From positions 85,741,278-85,805,277 of the forward strand of contig CM043967.1 in NCBI GenBank assembly GCA_014529385.2: a DNA stretch of 64,000 bases. The letters are read 5' to 3'. Numbering within the stretch: position 1 is the first letter of the stretch; every line of letters starts with the position of its first letter. The notes beneath the pieces are model-generated. The model saw only the letters and a program-made list of their open reading frames with translations. It did no database searches and was not told the DNA's origin. Positions 22,929 through 37,300 of the stretch are shown here, one piece after another. The position numbers and the translations under genes are program-made. The DNA is from Adiantum capillus-veneris (lineage: Eukaryota; Streptophyta; Polypodiopsida; Polypodiales; Pteridaceae).

Positions 22929-25900
22929 GTGAAGCGTCTGTTTGAGTCCCCGCCAGTTGATTTTCCATATGAAGCTCGTACATACATACTGCTTTGTTGG
23001 TTTTAATCCTGCAGGCTAGCGACAGATTCAACATCAACTCTCAGCTTGAGCACTTGCAGGCGAAATATGTTGGAACAGGTCACGCTGACTTGAATCGATT
23101 GTGAGTCCTTATTCTTTTTGAGTTTCTTTTGGCATACATACATCCGGCATCATTATATAAGGCTTTATCAGGTCATTCAGTATTTTTATGCATATACAAT
23201 CAGCTCGCATTGCACGTGTTACAGGGTGTTAAGAGTATGTCACTGCTAGAGGCAGGAATTGTTTAATTATGTCTACCTCCCTGGTAAAAAGCAGTTTGAC
23301 CTCATCTGACATATGTAAAAGGTCGTTCCTTCGACCATCTAATGGGTCTTTATCATGAGAATTTAGATTGATCATAGGAGCATCCATAGTCCAATGTACT
23401 CAAGGTGTGCAGTAAAGTACACATTGCCAATAAGCCTTGATGGAGAAAGGGCTCAAATTGTTGAAAGTGTTAAAGCAAGAGTAGGCAGTCATAATCAATT
23501 GTGTCAGTAGAAGCAGAGGGATCAAAGATGCATAGGGGTTGTTAGGGATTTTGATGAGTTCCTAAGCTTTTTATATAAAAAATAAAAGCGTCCGGCCTCC
23601 TTTGAATTGTGATTACAGCAAAAGGACATGTGTGCTTTGTTAAAATCTTTAGGGAGAGAAAAAAAGAGGGAAAAGGCAAGGCTTTCTCTCTCCCTCTCTC
23701 TAGAGAGAAGAGAGAGAATTGCATCAAGAGAGAAAATCTGTTCTTTGAGAATCTGTTGGGAAATTTAGAGAGAGAAGCAACAAATCTTATTATGCGAGGA
23801 GAGAAAACAGTCCCCGCTTAGATAGGAAAAAAACTTCTTTAGAGAGAGACTGTAAAATTCAGATTTAGAGAGGAATCAACACCCTTTGGTGAGAGAAGGG
23901 AGAATCTAGAGAGAGAGTCAACATGCGGCTAGGAAGATTCTTGATATGAGCCATAGATTTGCAGAGACTACCCATGTAGAGAAAGGAATTTTGAGTGGAC
24001 GAGAATGCATAGTGATTAGTTGAGAGCAAGAAAGAAAGAAACAGCAGGGAAAGAAAACGAAGGATGACAAGAAAGATGATGATAGCTCTTCCTCAAAAGA
24101 AGTTGCTAAAGCAAATGTAGCATCTAAAGAAAATGTAGCATCTAATGTGGTCATTGAAGATCTTCCTAACACTGAAGAAGTGCTTGTCACAGCCTCATGC
24201 ATTAATGGATATATTATAGCAGCAACAAGTGATATGCACATCACGGAAAGGGAAGTGATTGATGCCTTCAGCTAATGATGGGCTGTCCCAATCTTGGATA
24301 GTGGACAACGGTGCCTCTTTTCATGTTACTCCCTCTTTAGAGTCATTTTCTTCATACCTTGTAGGTTGCCTAGGCAACGCAACGTCTACTTGGGCAACAA
24401 CTATGCATCTGAGATAGAGGGTATTGTCACCATTCATTTGGCTCTTGAAATTGGCCAAGAGCTAATTTTGTAGGATGTACGATATGTGCCTGACATTAAG
24501 AAAAGTTTGCCATCTGTCGTGCAGCTGGATGCGAAAGGTTATTTCACGACGTTTGGTGGTGGGTCTTGGAAAGTACACAAGGGTTCTATGTTGATTGTAA
24601 ATGCAGCAAGAGGGGACTTTATATAATTTGTATTGCAAAGCATTACTTCGCAAGTTTTCGGCTGTAGCGGAAGTCCATTCTCAAATGGAGCTTTGGCACA
24701 AAAGACTTGGCCATATGAGCCAGAAAGGCCTTCAGGTTCTCTCCTCTTTAGGGACATTTGATGTAAAAGACCTTAGAGAGGGGAGATTTGATGTAAAAGA
24801 CCTTGGTCTTGACTTTTGTAATGATTGTATATATGGAAAACATGTGAAGTCTTCTTATTACTCTGGTGTCACTAAGAAGTTTAATGCTCTTGATTTGGTA
24901 TACTCTGACGTATGCACTATGCTTGTTAGTTCATATGGGGGTGTACAATACTTTGCTACTTTCATTGACGATTTCAGTAGAAAGTCATGGGTGTATGTGT
25001 TAAAGAGCAAAAATGAAGTGTTGAATGCTTTCAAACGGTTTCATGCTTTTGTTACCACACAGAAGGGGCTTAAATTGAAAGCAGAACGGATAATGGGGGA
25101 GAGTATGTCTCTAATGTGTTCGACAAGTTTTGTGAGATGCATGGCATTAAGAGGGAGTTGATAGCTCCTTATAATCCTGCATCAAATGGCGTGGCTGAAC
25201 GATATAATCGCACACTTTGTGAGAGAGTCAGATGCATGCTGTCCATAGCTAATCACCCACAAGAGTTTTGGGGAGAGGCTCTTAAAGTTGCAGTTCATGT
25301 ATGCAATCGTCTCCGAATTGTGCTTTGAAGAATGTCATCCCTGAAGAGGTTTGGTCTAGCAAACCTGCTTCATATGACCATTTGCGCGTCTTTGGCTGTG
25401 ATGCCTTTGTGCATGTACCTATAGAACTGCGAACCAAACTTTACATGAAATCCATCAAGTGCATCTTCATGGGATATGGAGATGAGGGAGAGATGGGTTA
25501 GAGAATTTGGTTACCTCAGAACAGGAAGATAGTACGCAGCTGAGATGTAGTGCTTAATGAGGCAAAGTTGTTGAATAGCTACACAAAGTAATCTTCATAA
25601 AAAGAAAATCAAATTTCAATATGAACAGCGTGCCATTAATCAACCATGAATTGAAGATTTTGTTCCTATTGATGCTGAAAATGAGCAGCGACCCATTGTG
25701 CTACAGTGAGAAGATCATGGATAACCAATGGATGGACAGGAGCTTGTACCTATGCCTAACGGTAGGAAAGCTATCCCCTAATAAATGGGTTTACAAAGTG
25801 AAACGTGTTAATGGGAAGCCCAAGTACAAAGCATGATTGGTTGCCAAGGGTTATAAACAAAAGGAAGGCATAGACTTACAAGAAGTCTTCTCATCGGTGG

Positions 25901-26118
25901 TGAAGATGACTACCCTCCGTCTATTGTTTGCTCTCACTGCTCTTTGATTTAGAAATGGATCAAATGGATGTAAACACTGCTTTTCTTCATGGTGACTTGC
26001 ATAGTTTTTTCATATATCAACCATGAGTCTCACTCGGGCAGGTATGGAAGCCCGATATAAGCCCAATTCAGACCCCCCGAAGATTCCATACGTGGAATAC
26101 CATACGGCACTAAAAAAT

Positions 26119-26175
<57 letters not shown>

Positions 26176-29100
26176 CAAATAGCAGTTAAATTTAAAACAC
26201 TAGACTCTAGAGAGCAGCCCAAAGCCACATAATGCATTAAAACATCATAGAAAATGTAGAATCGAGCTAAATCAAGGAGTCGGGAGTCGAGAAACAGATG
26301 AAGATCTCTGATCAATAGATACATCAATGATCATACTAGAGGCTAGAGCAAAGCAGGAGATGGGAGCCTCCAAAACCAACAAGACTGTATACTGAGTACT
26401 CCAAATGACAAAACATAAATAGAGCCTAGAGGGTGGAGTCCAGCCGCTCGATGCTAATTAGTGAATCCAAAACATAAGTAGAGCTAAGAGTAGTCAGGAC
26501 CGAAGCTAGAGCCAAATGCAATGAGCATTAACTCTCATTGCAGGCCACCTCCTCATCATCATCCTCATCATCATCCTCATCATCACCCTCATCATCCCAA
26601 GCCTCATCCTCAGCAACGGAGCATGAAGTCCCAATATCACTGGGCATGCTAATCGGAAGAGACTCCATAACATCATCAGTGCTCTGTGCAATAGCCTCCT
26701 GAATCTCTTGCAACTCAAGCAAGCGCTCCTTATCCTTCTCTTTGTTAAGCATCTCCAATGTCACCTCCATTCTCTCATAGCTGCGCTCTTTGATTTTGCG
26801 TAAGAGCTTTAAGTTGGTGTGTATGTAGACAAGCTTCTCGGTATGAGCAGGAAGTAGCCTATTTCTTGGTGTGAATGAAAGAGAAGGTGCTCCAATTTCT
26901 CACATGGAGAGGCACATGTCCCTTGAGAAAGCACCTTAAGTGCAAGAGTCTGCAATGTGGGCATGCAAGCCCCAAAAGTCTCCCACCATATTACACCCTC
27001 TTGCATTCTCTTTGGATCCTTTGCAATAGGATGAGCAAATGACTTTCTTTCAGTGAGGAAAGTGTCCAACTCATCAATGAGGGTACCTTGCATGGTCAAA
27101 TCACCCTTGGTATACCTGTCCAAAAATGTCATCCACTCGTTATGAACCTCACTATCATGGAATTGCCCTCTTCCTCGCCATACAGGATGCAACAAGTATC
27201 CCACAGCATGCAATGGTGTGTGCATCATATTCCATCTATCAACACATAGGTCCTTGATCTCTTGCATCCTTGCCGCATGAATACCTCGCATTTTTTTGAA
27301 TTTGCTCAACCATGCGATCCGTAAGCTCATACACAAACCCCATGGTGGCTCCTTCCCTATCAGCCAAACGAAGTATCCTCCAGATGGGAGCACAAATTGT
27401 CACAAAGTGATGATGTGGCTGCCAGAAACCCTAATTATGCCAGAAACCCTAATTGGTTGGGTGCAAAAAATCAGACTTGTTGACGCGGCAGTTTTCGTAC
27501 ATCTGCTGACGTGGCAGCCCGCAAAACGCGGCGGATTTTCCGGAAATAAAAGCACCTGCGGCAGTTCAGCTTTTGGACAGTTTCTGAGAATTGCTTTTTG
27601 CTACGCCTTTTTGGCAAGAGACAGGGGGAGAGTCTTTTTGCTTTAGTTGATTAAGCAAGAGAGAGAAAGAGAAATTGCTTTATTTTTGCAAAGCTTTGAG
27701 CTTTTGATTTTCAGCTTTTGGGGCACTGCTTTTGGCTTGTACTCTTTAAGTAAGTGGGTAGGCCAGTCACAACTCAAAGCATCTGGACGCAGAGTCTGAG
27801 TGTGAGCGCCTGTCCGCACTCTGGTACTTTGAACTCAGATTAATACAATAAGAAATACCGAAAGGGGCGCCAGTCTTTGAAGCCAATATCTCTAGGCACG
27901 GAACTCCGCCGGGCCAGTGTCGAGTAAATTGTGAACTATGAACTGTTTGAAGTGGTTATTTGGTGCTGTCGTGGTAGATTCTTGACTTGGAGTGTCCAAG
28001 TCTGTTACGTGTAGGCCCATGTGACAGTGTGCCATAGGACGTCAAAGAGGTGGTCACAAGATTGTATGTAGATGTACAGAATGATGGGAAGGACCCAAAT
28101 GCATATGTAGATGCCTTGGTGGATGATTTGGAAGGTAATGCCTCTCTATCTCAAGGAGGTGCCTCATGCTCAATGAGTACACATGCATCAAGGAGTGCAC
28201 ATGTAAGTGCCATTGGGACTTCGGCTTCCAAATCAGATGTGGGGTCCTCGAGCAAGAAGAGGAAGGCTGCACAAGGGCCTTTGGCAAGTGCATTTAGCTT
28301 GCAAGCATGCAAGCAAGCAAGCAGATAAAGCCTTGCGCAGGTTTTTTTATGCAGAGGACATTCCTGAATGGAAAGTGCGGAATCCTTTCTTTTTGGAAAT
28401 GGTCAAGGCAATTGGACAAGTTGGTCCATCTTATGTGCCTCCCACATACAATGCTTTGCGTACCACAGAGTTAATGATGATGTTAAATGCATTGGTCATG
28501 AGATCATGGGTGTGCATGAGAAATGGAAGAAACATGGATGCACAATTGTATGTGATGGATGGTCTGACACTAGACGCAGGTCTATCATTAACTTTCTTGC
28601 ATGCTCTATACATGGTTCTGTGTTTTTGAAATCTGTGGACACATCTGGGGAGACAAAGACATCATAATTTATTTTCAAGCAGCTTAAGGATGTGATTATT
28701 GGGATAGGACCCTCCAATGTTGTGCAGGTATGCATGGACAATGCAACTAATTGTGTTGGGGCCGGGCAAATGGTGGAAGAGAAATGGAAACACATTTTTT
28801 TCACGAGATGTGCATGACATTGCTTGGACCTCTTGTTTGAGGATATTAGGAAGCTCCCTTGGATTGCAAAAATTCTTGAAGATGCAACAAAGGTCGTCAC
28901 ATTTGTCACAAGGAAGTCCACTGTCTTGGCATCGTTTTGAATGCTTAGCAAGAAGGAATTGTTGAAGCCATCGGCCACTCGATTTGCCTAGTACTTCATC
29001 ATGTTGGCTAGTCTTGTGGATGAGAGATGTATGCAAGGTGTGCGTAGACTTATGATTGATGCAAAATTTGTGAAAATGAAGGCATCCAGGATTGCAAAGG

Positions 29101-29509
29101 CCATAGTGGTCTCGGACATTGTGTTCAATGCATCCTTTTGGTAAGAGGCCAAGTTGATTTTGAAGGTTTGTGTAACAGACTTGGACACTCCAAGTCAAGA
29201 ATCTACCACAAGAGCACCAAATAACCACTTTAAAACAGTTCACAGTTTACAATTTATTCGACACTGTCCCGGCGGAGTTCCGTGCCTAGAGATATTGGCC
29301 CCAAAGACTGGCGTCCCTTTTGGTATTTCTTTTTGTGTTAATCCGAGTTCAAAGTACAAGAGTGCGGGTAGGCGCTCACACTCGGACTCTGCGTCTAGAT
29401 GCTCTGAGCTGTGAGTGGCCTACCCACTTATTTAAGAGTACAAGGGATGCCACAAGCAATGCCCCAAAAGCTGAAAATCAAAAGCTCAAAGCTTTGCAAA
29501 AATAAAGCA

Positions 29510-29557
<48 letters not shown>

Positions 29558-31339
29558 CTTAATTAATTAAAGCAAAGAGACTCTCTCTCTCTCTCTCTCT
29601 CTCGCCAAAAAGATGTAGCAAAAAGCAATGCTAAAAAATTGTCCAAAAATTGAACTGCCACAGGTGCTTTTATTTCCGGAAAATCCACCGCATTTTGCGG
29701 GCTGCCACGTCAGCAGGTCTGATTTTCTACAACCAGCCAATTAGGGTTTCTGGCAGCCACGTCATCACTTTGTGACATACCCCCCTCTTGAAAGCATTGT
29801 AATCGCCCTCAATTACGCCTGCAAAACAGACAGAGGCTATAAACCGTCTTAGCAGACACTGACTGTTAGTACCTACGTATTAGGACCACACATCTAGCAC
29901 ATGTATCAATCGACAGTCACATCACACGATATCACAGGACATCACAGAACATCACATGACATTCAACATTCATTCGGATCTTAGACCATGATTTATCGGT
30001 AATGTAGCTAGCAATCGCATCTAGATCTAGTCGGGACCTCATCGATGCCCGATTGACTAACCCTTATTGCAACCATGTCTATTTGAGATCAATTAGACCA
30101 AAATGCTGCAGTCATTTCGTCTATCAGTTCCTGCACTCAAAAACAAGTCAAGAACAAATCAGTTTCATATTCCGGAATGCCATTTCATAAAGTCATATAG
30201 CAGAATATTGTCAGCTCTCAGTATCCCTGAAGCTCAAAGAGACATCAGTGGCTCTAGTATAAAAAAATCAAGGCATTTGTTGACAAAGGAGCGGAGTAAC
30301 TCCCCTCTTGTGAATCCCACTGCACCAGGTTTCCGGCCAAGCTGAATTCTGGGTTCCATTTGGAATAGACTATGCTAAACCAAAAGCTTCGAGGTAAAGT
30401 TTCACAATCTGAGGAGTATCTGCGAGGTCCTCCTCCTCCATCCACTTCGCATCCAATGCAAGATAGTTCTTGAATTTAACCAAGAACCGCCTTCGGACTT
30501 CACCTTTATTCTTTGTGTCCTTATGTGCCAAAATCTTATCAGGAACACCCAGGGGGGGGGTGGATATGGGCAAAGGCTATAACAATCTGCCACGGGGACG
30601 TGGCAACTGTTAACTATGTCACGAGGACGTGGCAACTGCTAACTTTAGTTGTTGGTTTCTTTCCAAGGGGTTTTGTTTTATTTTTGAGACTCTCTTCTTG
30701 AAGTAGCAAACGGTCGGACATTGCATGGCCAATGTGAACGGTAGTTTCACCCGCAAATGGGTAGTGGTCGGCACTGGAATTCGTATGGTAAGAGGATGTC
30801 TAGGCTCAGAGCAAGATCATATAGGTCCCCCCGTCGCAATTAGTAAGTTGGTGGATACTAGGAAGTGAACTCAATAAAGGCCTAAAGTCAAGGTGTGACT
30901 ACCAACAGAAAAGTATCCGACAGTTGGGCCACATTGCATTTTTGGATGCAGTCCCAATGAGGATAGATGGTCAGAAGACCAGTGGGAGCCCAACGGAAGC
31001 ATCTCCTAAAATTTAGGGAATTGCTATTTTGGGCCGAGAAATGTGTTCGCGTCATTACCTCCGGTATGACTAGGAGAACATTTTACAACTCTTCCACGAA
31101 GTCAACTGGGCGATCAGTTGGGATATTTTTAAGCGACAAACCCGAAACGAGAAAATGCTTGTAAATGCGCCAAGTGTCACATTTTTGTGCACTTTCCAAT
31201 GCAAGGAAGAGTTGGTGCTGATTTTATAGATGGAAGGCTCATTTGCAACTCTCCGTCAAAGGTTAAGAGCTATGGAGTGCTTCCTTTCCCTCTTATGTAC
31301 AGTGCGGTGCCAGGAGTGATGCCCTGCACGCTACGCATT

Positions 31340-31379
<40 letters not shown>

Positions 31380-34300
31380 CTACGAGTAGTATGTTATGCC
31401 CCACTAGTGGGCTTTTCATTTGATCAATGTACAGTTATGTGGGTTCATGCGCGATTGCCGAGGCAAGAGCCTCTTGCACAGGTACTGGATTAGCTAGCGG
31501 CTAATCCCCCGCAGGTACTGGTGAATTCGGAGAGGTTTCACGCTAGAAATCTCGTCCGATTCAAAGGGCAAGTAGCCCTACAGGTGCGGGAGCTCGAGGT
31601 CTTGCTACAGATGCGACCGGCACGTGAAACGGAGCCCAAAACAGGGAATTACAGCCTGCTGTGTATTTTTGCAGGTTTAGGGTTTCGGCCCTAAACGGAC
31701 CCTAATACCCCCAGGAGGTTCGGGGACGCGAGGGGACCACTGTACAGGTGAACTGGCGCATTTTCGGGGCAGAAAACAGAGAATTCAGTGTGCTGCAGAT
31801 TCTTGCCAGGTTTTGCAAAGTGTCCGTATGCGTCGGGAAAGTCACCTATTGCGTGGGGATACTAACTGTGAAGCGTCCTAGTACAGTTATGCTACTGAAA
31901 TTGGGCCAGAACAGGTGTTACCTAGCCTAGATTGTGCGGGGCAGCTTGTAGGAGATCACAGGTTTTATTCCCTCTGTTAAAGAATAAAGAAATACCGAAA
32001 GGGGCGCCAATTCTAGGGCCTACAGGTTGTCGGCGTCTGCTCGGAGCATTCTAGCTTCCGACCCGTTTGCGTGCTGAAGTGTTAATTCCCGTCACAGGTT
32101 TCCTTTGCACGTTCTCTCTGTGTGTGGCGAAAGTAAAGAATTTCGGGTGAAAGCCAACGCCTACCGCCCCACGGGCCGGTTTCATGGTTCCATTGCCGGG
32201 ACATCAATCACTTTTTCCTTAAAGAGTGAGCCTGGATTGTTTTGGGTAAAGACACAGAGTGCAGGAACGTGGGATTACACTATGGCCGACAAGGGGAAGG
32301 GCATTATGGAAGAGGGTTCCTCTTGAAAGGACATGCAGGAGATGCCTATGGTTTTCGAGATTGGCGAGAGTTCACGGCCACGTCAGTCTGTACCTCCTGT
32401 CAATGTGAACGTCCCTCGAGTAGTACAGGGCTTTATGACTGGGCAACTTGAGGATGATGCGTTTAGGACTGAGTTAGTTGCCGCGGTGAATGTCTTTTCG
32501 CAGCTGGTGCAGAATCCAAGGTTTATGGAGTTCTTGCAAGCGCCACCAGTGCAACACCAAAATAGGCAACCTACGCCGCGTACGGAGCTTGTTGAGGCTC
32601 AAGCCCTGGTACTTCATGTGGCGCAGGAGGAAAGGAACACTCGCATGTTGCGGAGTCAGGGGATCCAAGGACCAAAACAGGTTCCTCCTGTGCTTGAACA
32701 AGTGGCTAGAACGCCTATTCCATAGGTTATGCCAGTTCAGCCTGCCACCTTTCAGAGCTAGCATGCTGTCTTGAATGGACAGGGAACTGGATACCAGGCT
32801 ATGCACTCAGGTTTTCCACCACCCACGGTACATCCTGGGTATTTCGGGGGTGGATTAGTGTTCCAAAGTATGGCTGGTTATGCGCATGGAAGTCAGCCGT
32901 ACATGCCAAGAACTGTGTTTGGGGGTATCCAAGGCATCATGCCAAACCCCATGTATGGTAGTATCGGCATGCAACAAGGTTTTCAGTGCAATTGGGGCCA
33001 GTTTGGGGTGCCACAGGGTCATTTTGGCATGGCTGGTTTTTCTGGACAGCAGCCAGATATCGCACCTCTGACGCAAAATGTGAATGGCCAAGATGTGCCG
33101 ATCATGCCTACTGCAGTGCCCATGTTGCAGACCATCCCTTATGACAACTTGGGGGCACTAGAGAAGCGGCAGGCTTACAAGGAAGGTGGTGCAGCTGTAA
33201 AGTTCAGTACCTTCAGTGGTTTCGAGGATAAGACGAAGGCTCTTACCTTCCTCCAGCAGTTTGATACAGCTTATGCGGGAGGGAATTTTACAGAGGCCTC
33301 GAAGGTCAGGAAAGCTGCCACTTTCTTAAAGGACAACGCGCTTACATGGTGGACGACATTGTTAATGCAAGGACAGGCACCCGCCACTTGGATTTACTTC
33401 AAGCAAATGTTTGCATCTGCTTGGCTATCAAATGAATTTGAAGCCGACGTCATGACAGATTGGCACCAGCTTACTTCAGCTTCGTGCAAGAGCTTGTTGG
33501 AGTACAATAGGAGGTTTTGTAAAGCGTTACTCTCAGTGACCTCCTACAGATTTGTGCCATTGATAGAGCAGATAGAGAAGTACTGTTGTGGGTTGCCTAA
33601 AGGGCTTCGCGATTACTGTACAAAGAATAGAGTGGCTACCCTCACTCAACTTATGGAAGTTGCGAACACTGGTCTTGCCTTGTTGAAAGGAGAGGATAGT
33701 GGATTTCCGAGCAGCGATAAAGGAGGGCCCGTAAAAGAAAAATTTGGCGAAGAAGTCCTTTGTGAAAACGGCTCCTGATGCGTCACAGGGGTCAGAAAAG
33801 GCCACCAAAGACAAGGATTCAGCCGGGACTTCTGGAGCGCAGGCAAAGAAACAAAAAAGGAAGCCTTTTGTGCGCAAGTCGCTCGAGGAAAAGAAGGTCC
33901 TAATGGTTGAGAACAAATGCTTTATATGCGAGCAGCCTGGTCACTTTTCTATCAATTGTCCACAAAGAAAAAGACCAACTGACTCAGAGGATAAAGAAGA
34001 CTAGAAAGGCAAGAAGCCTAAACCCACGGCAGGTTTAGTGCCAGACATGGTGGGTGACAGACCCAGCACAGATGCCAGTGAATTATGCATGGCATGGGGT
34101 AAAGTTAGGAATCAGACGGCACTCATCTTCTTTGATCCAGGTGCCAAAGCCAACTTTATCTCACCAGAGTTAGCTATGAAGCTGGGCATTAGAGCTGAAG
34201 AGATGGGGCCAATATCTCTAGGCACGGAACTCCGCCGTGCCAGTGTCGAATTAATTGTAAACTGTGAACTGTTTTGAAGTGGTTCTTTTTGCTGTCGTGG

Positions 34301-37300
34301 CAGATTTTCGACTTGGAGTGTCCAAGTTTGTTACAGTGGTATCAGAGCACGGCCGATTTCTCTTCTGCGGGAAATCCGATCCCTATTTTTTTTTTCCGCG
34401 GCACCTATGGCTTCAGGCAAAGACCAGTTGACTTCCTCTGGATCCGGCGATGTGGGAAGAGAGCACAACGAAGATTCACGCGAGTATGGCCCGCCCCGGG
34501 CTACTAAGGCGGAGCTCGAAGAGATGAAGCGTCAACGATTGATCGGCGATGCAACAAAGATGATGCTCAATTTTGTGAAGGACCCAAAATTTGCGAAGTA
34601 TATGAGCGAGACCTCTTTCGATGAGGTGCACACGCAGTGGAAGACGACCACAGAGCCACCCCTCAAACCGGCTCTCAAGAAACCTCCTACACCCAGGATG
34701 TGCACAGAGCAAGAATTGAAGAGGTGGTTGATGCACGAATTGCTCAGCTTTTTGACGCGCAAAACAAAGATAAAAAGCACGACAAAAAGCAGAAGAAAGG
34801 CGTTGACTTCCCGGGTTATTTGGGTCGTTAGTCAACATTTGAAAAGGCAAGAAAGCAGAAGAAGCGTGTTCGATTTGAAGGAGTACCCAGTTCTTCTTCT
34901 TCTTCTTCTGACAGTTCTTCTAGTTCATCTAACTCGAGCGAAGAAGACAGAAAAGGTAAAAAGCGAAGCAAAGCAAAGCTTCGGAAAGGGCAAGAAAAAG
35001 GCAAAGAAGCCAAAATCTCGCCCCGTGGTTGACAGTTCTACAGAGGACTTATCTTCAGATAGTTTAGACTCTGATGATGACATCTTTTACGCAAAGAAGA
35101 AGAATTTTTACAAAGCCAACCAGTATGACTTTCTGGAAGATAAAAGCAAAAAAGTCCGAGAGTTTAAGGTGGACAATTAATAGACTTTGACACTTTTTCT
35201 GGTTATAAAGATGCTTCGAAGGCTTTGTCTTTTACACAGCAGTTTGATATCGCTTTCGTGGGAGGGCGTTGCTCAGAGCACTCTAAGATTCGAAGAGCTG
35301 CCTCTTACTCTAAGGGGAATGCTCGAACTTGGTGGTCCACGCTTCTATTAAACAAGACAGCGCCAGTTAAATGGCTGAAATTCAAGAGGCTTTTTATTTC
35401 TTCTTGGCTGACTCGAGAGTACGAGCGTGATATAAACTGCTTGGAACCATCTTCGGATGACCAAGAAGGATACAGTGGACGCTTATTGCGAGAGATTCTG
35501 GAGCTCTTTTCTACCCGCCTCTTCATTTAAAAAGATCTCGTTCAAGGAACAGATTGAGCGGTTTACCTTGGGTCTACCCATAGAGATCAGAGACCTCTGC
35601 TTGGAACAGAAGTCAGCTTCTATTTAGGAGTTGATGAGTCATGCGAAACGGGGTTCTGCCATTCACTACAGCAGTCTGACCTACCCCACAATTGAGATCA
35701 TGACGCAAAGAGCCGAACTGACTTTGCAAATGAAAGTAGAAAGAGAAAGAGAAACCCAGAATAGAAAGACAAGGATGCACGACCCAAGCTTACTCCTCAA
35801 GAGCGGACTTGCTACATCAAGGAGGGGGAAGTGCTTTGGATGCGGAGAAACAGGACATATCTCCGCGAAGTGCCCTAAAAAGGCACAAAAAGAACATAAC
35901 GACAAGGACGACGAAAGGCCTAAGAGTTCGAGAGCAGCTAAGGAACGTGGAAGAAAAGGCAAGATGAAAACAAGACTGGTTCCAAATTGCGTGGGCACAC
36001 CGATCCCAACAAAACTTTGAAGAGCTTGGGGCAAAGTGAAAGAGCAAGAATCCCTGATCTTCTTTGATGGAGGAGCCAAGGCCAACTTCATTTCACCGGA
36101 ATTGGCGGCGCGGCTGGAGATCACTCCCGATCGGATGGGACCACTTGCGGAGCTAGTTCTAGCGGCACCCGGCAGGGACGTAGCCATTACACCTGTCATT
36201 GGCAAACTTCGGTTGCATTGTCAGGGGTATTTGGGTGTCACGTGACACATCCAACCCTATGTGTCCGTGGACAAGCTACAACATAACGAGGGTTCCGTCA
36301 ATCCAGTCAGTCTAGATTAGAAGCAGTCTGGCACTTTTGTGAGTCTATTCGTAGACCGTGCATGCCCAGTCACTTAGTGTAGATGCATATCCTTTGGTTG
36401 CACACAACATGATCATAAGCATTCCCTTCAGAATCCATCAGAATGCTTCAGGGGAATTTTCTAGTGCATTTGATCATAAGCATTCCCATCAGAATCCATT
36501 AGAATCCTTCAGGGGAATTTTTTAGTGCATTTAGCCTATTTTATCTATTTTTGACATTTTTCACTTATTATTTTTAAGTGACTTGACTTTTGTTGGAAAG
36601 TAGGTAGGGCAAATTGGGTAAGATAATATATAAGCGAACCAAGCTTAGGACTATTTGGCAAATGAGCAAGGAGAACACAGGCCTTCGGCGACAGGTTTCC
36701 CCCTCTCTCTCAGCAAGACTTCCCAACCACCTTGGGCGATTTCCATCCTGCAGGCTCCCTAGCGTTTTTCCTCTCCATTGCCAGCAGTCACCATCCCTTG
36801 GCATTTTCAGCAGATCTTCACCGCCAGGCCACACAAGACATAGCGTTTTCAGTAGATCATCATCGCCAAGCCTTCATCCAGCCTAGCGTTTTTCATCCAG
36901 GTAGTATCTGCTGCAGATTTCAGCAATTGGCGATTTTCAGCAGGTTGTTTTCAGCCCCTTTCCATAGCCAATTCAGCCCCACATTAGCAGCAGATTTTCA
37001 GCCCTAAAGACCAGCAAAATCAGTGTTTTTCATAGCGTTTTCAGCCATAGCAGAATTCAGCCAGCAGCGTATTTGGACAGCAGATAAAGAGTAGCAGATT
37101 TCAGCCATAGAGTCGGTCTCGCCATCCCCGTTGTCGACATCGACCTAGCCTAGACTTGCATTAGTTTCGTGCATACTTTGTACCAGTTTGTGCAATCAAT
37201 CATAGACCACTTTCGCCAACGAGAGTGGGGCCTTCGGAGGAGGGTTTTACAACGTCTCTGGTGTCGTATCTCTCCTCTCTCTCTCTATCTCTCAGTTTCA

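Noticed and set aside
28662-29243. 193-codon minus-strand ORF
   Set aside because: It is antisense to hAT transposase coding sequence and runs into LTR sequence.
35681-36205. 174-codon minus-strand ORF
   Set aside because: It is the shadow of the gag zinc-knuckle and protease region on the opposite strand.
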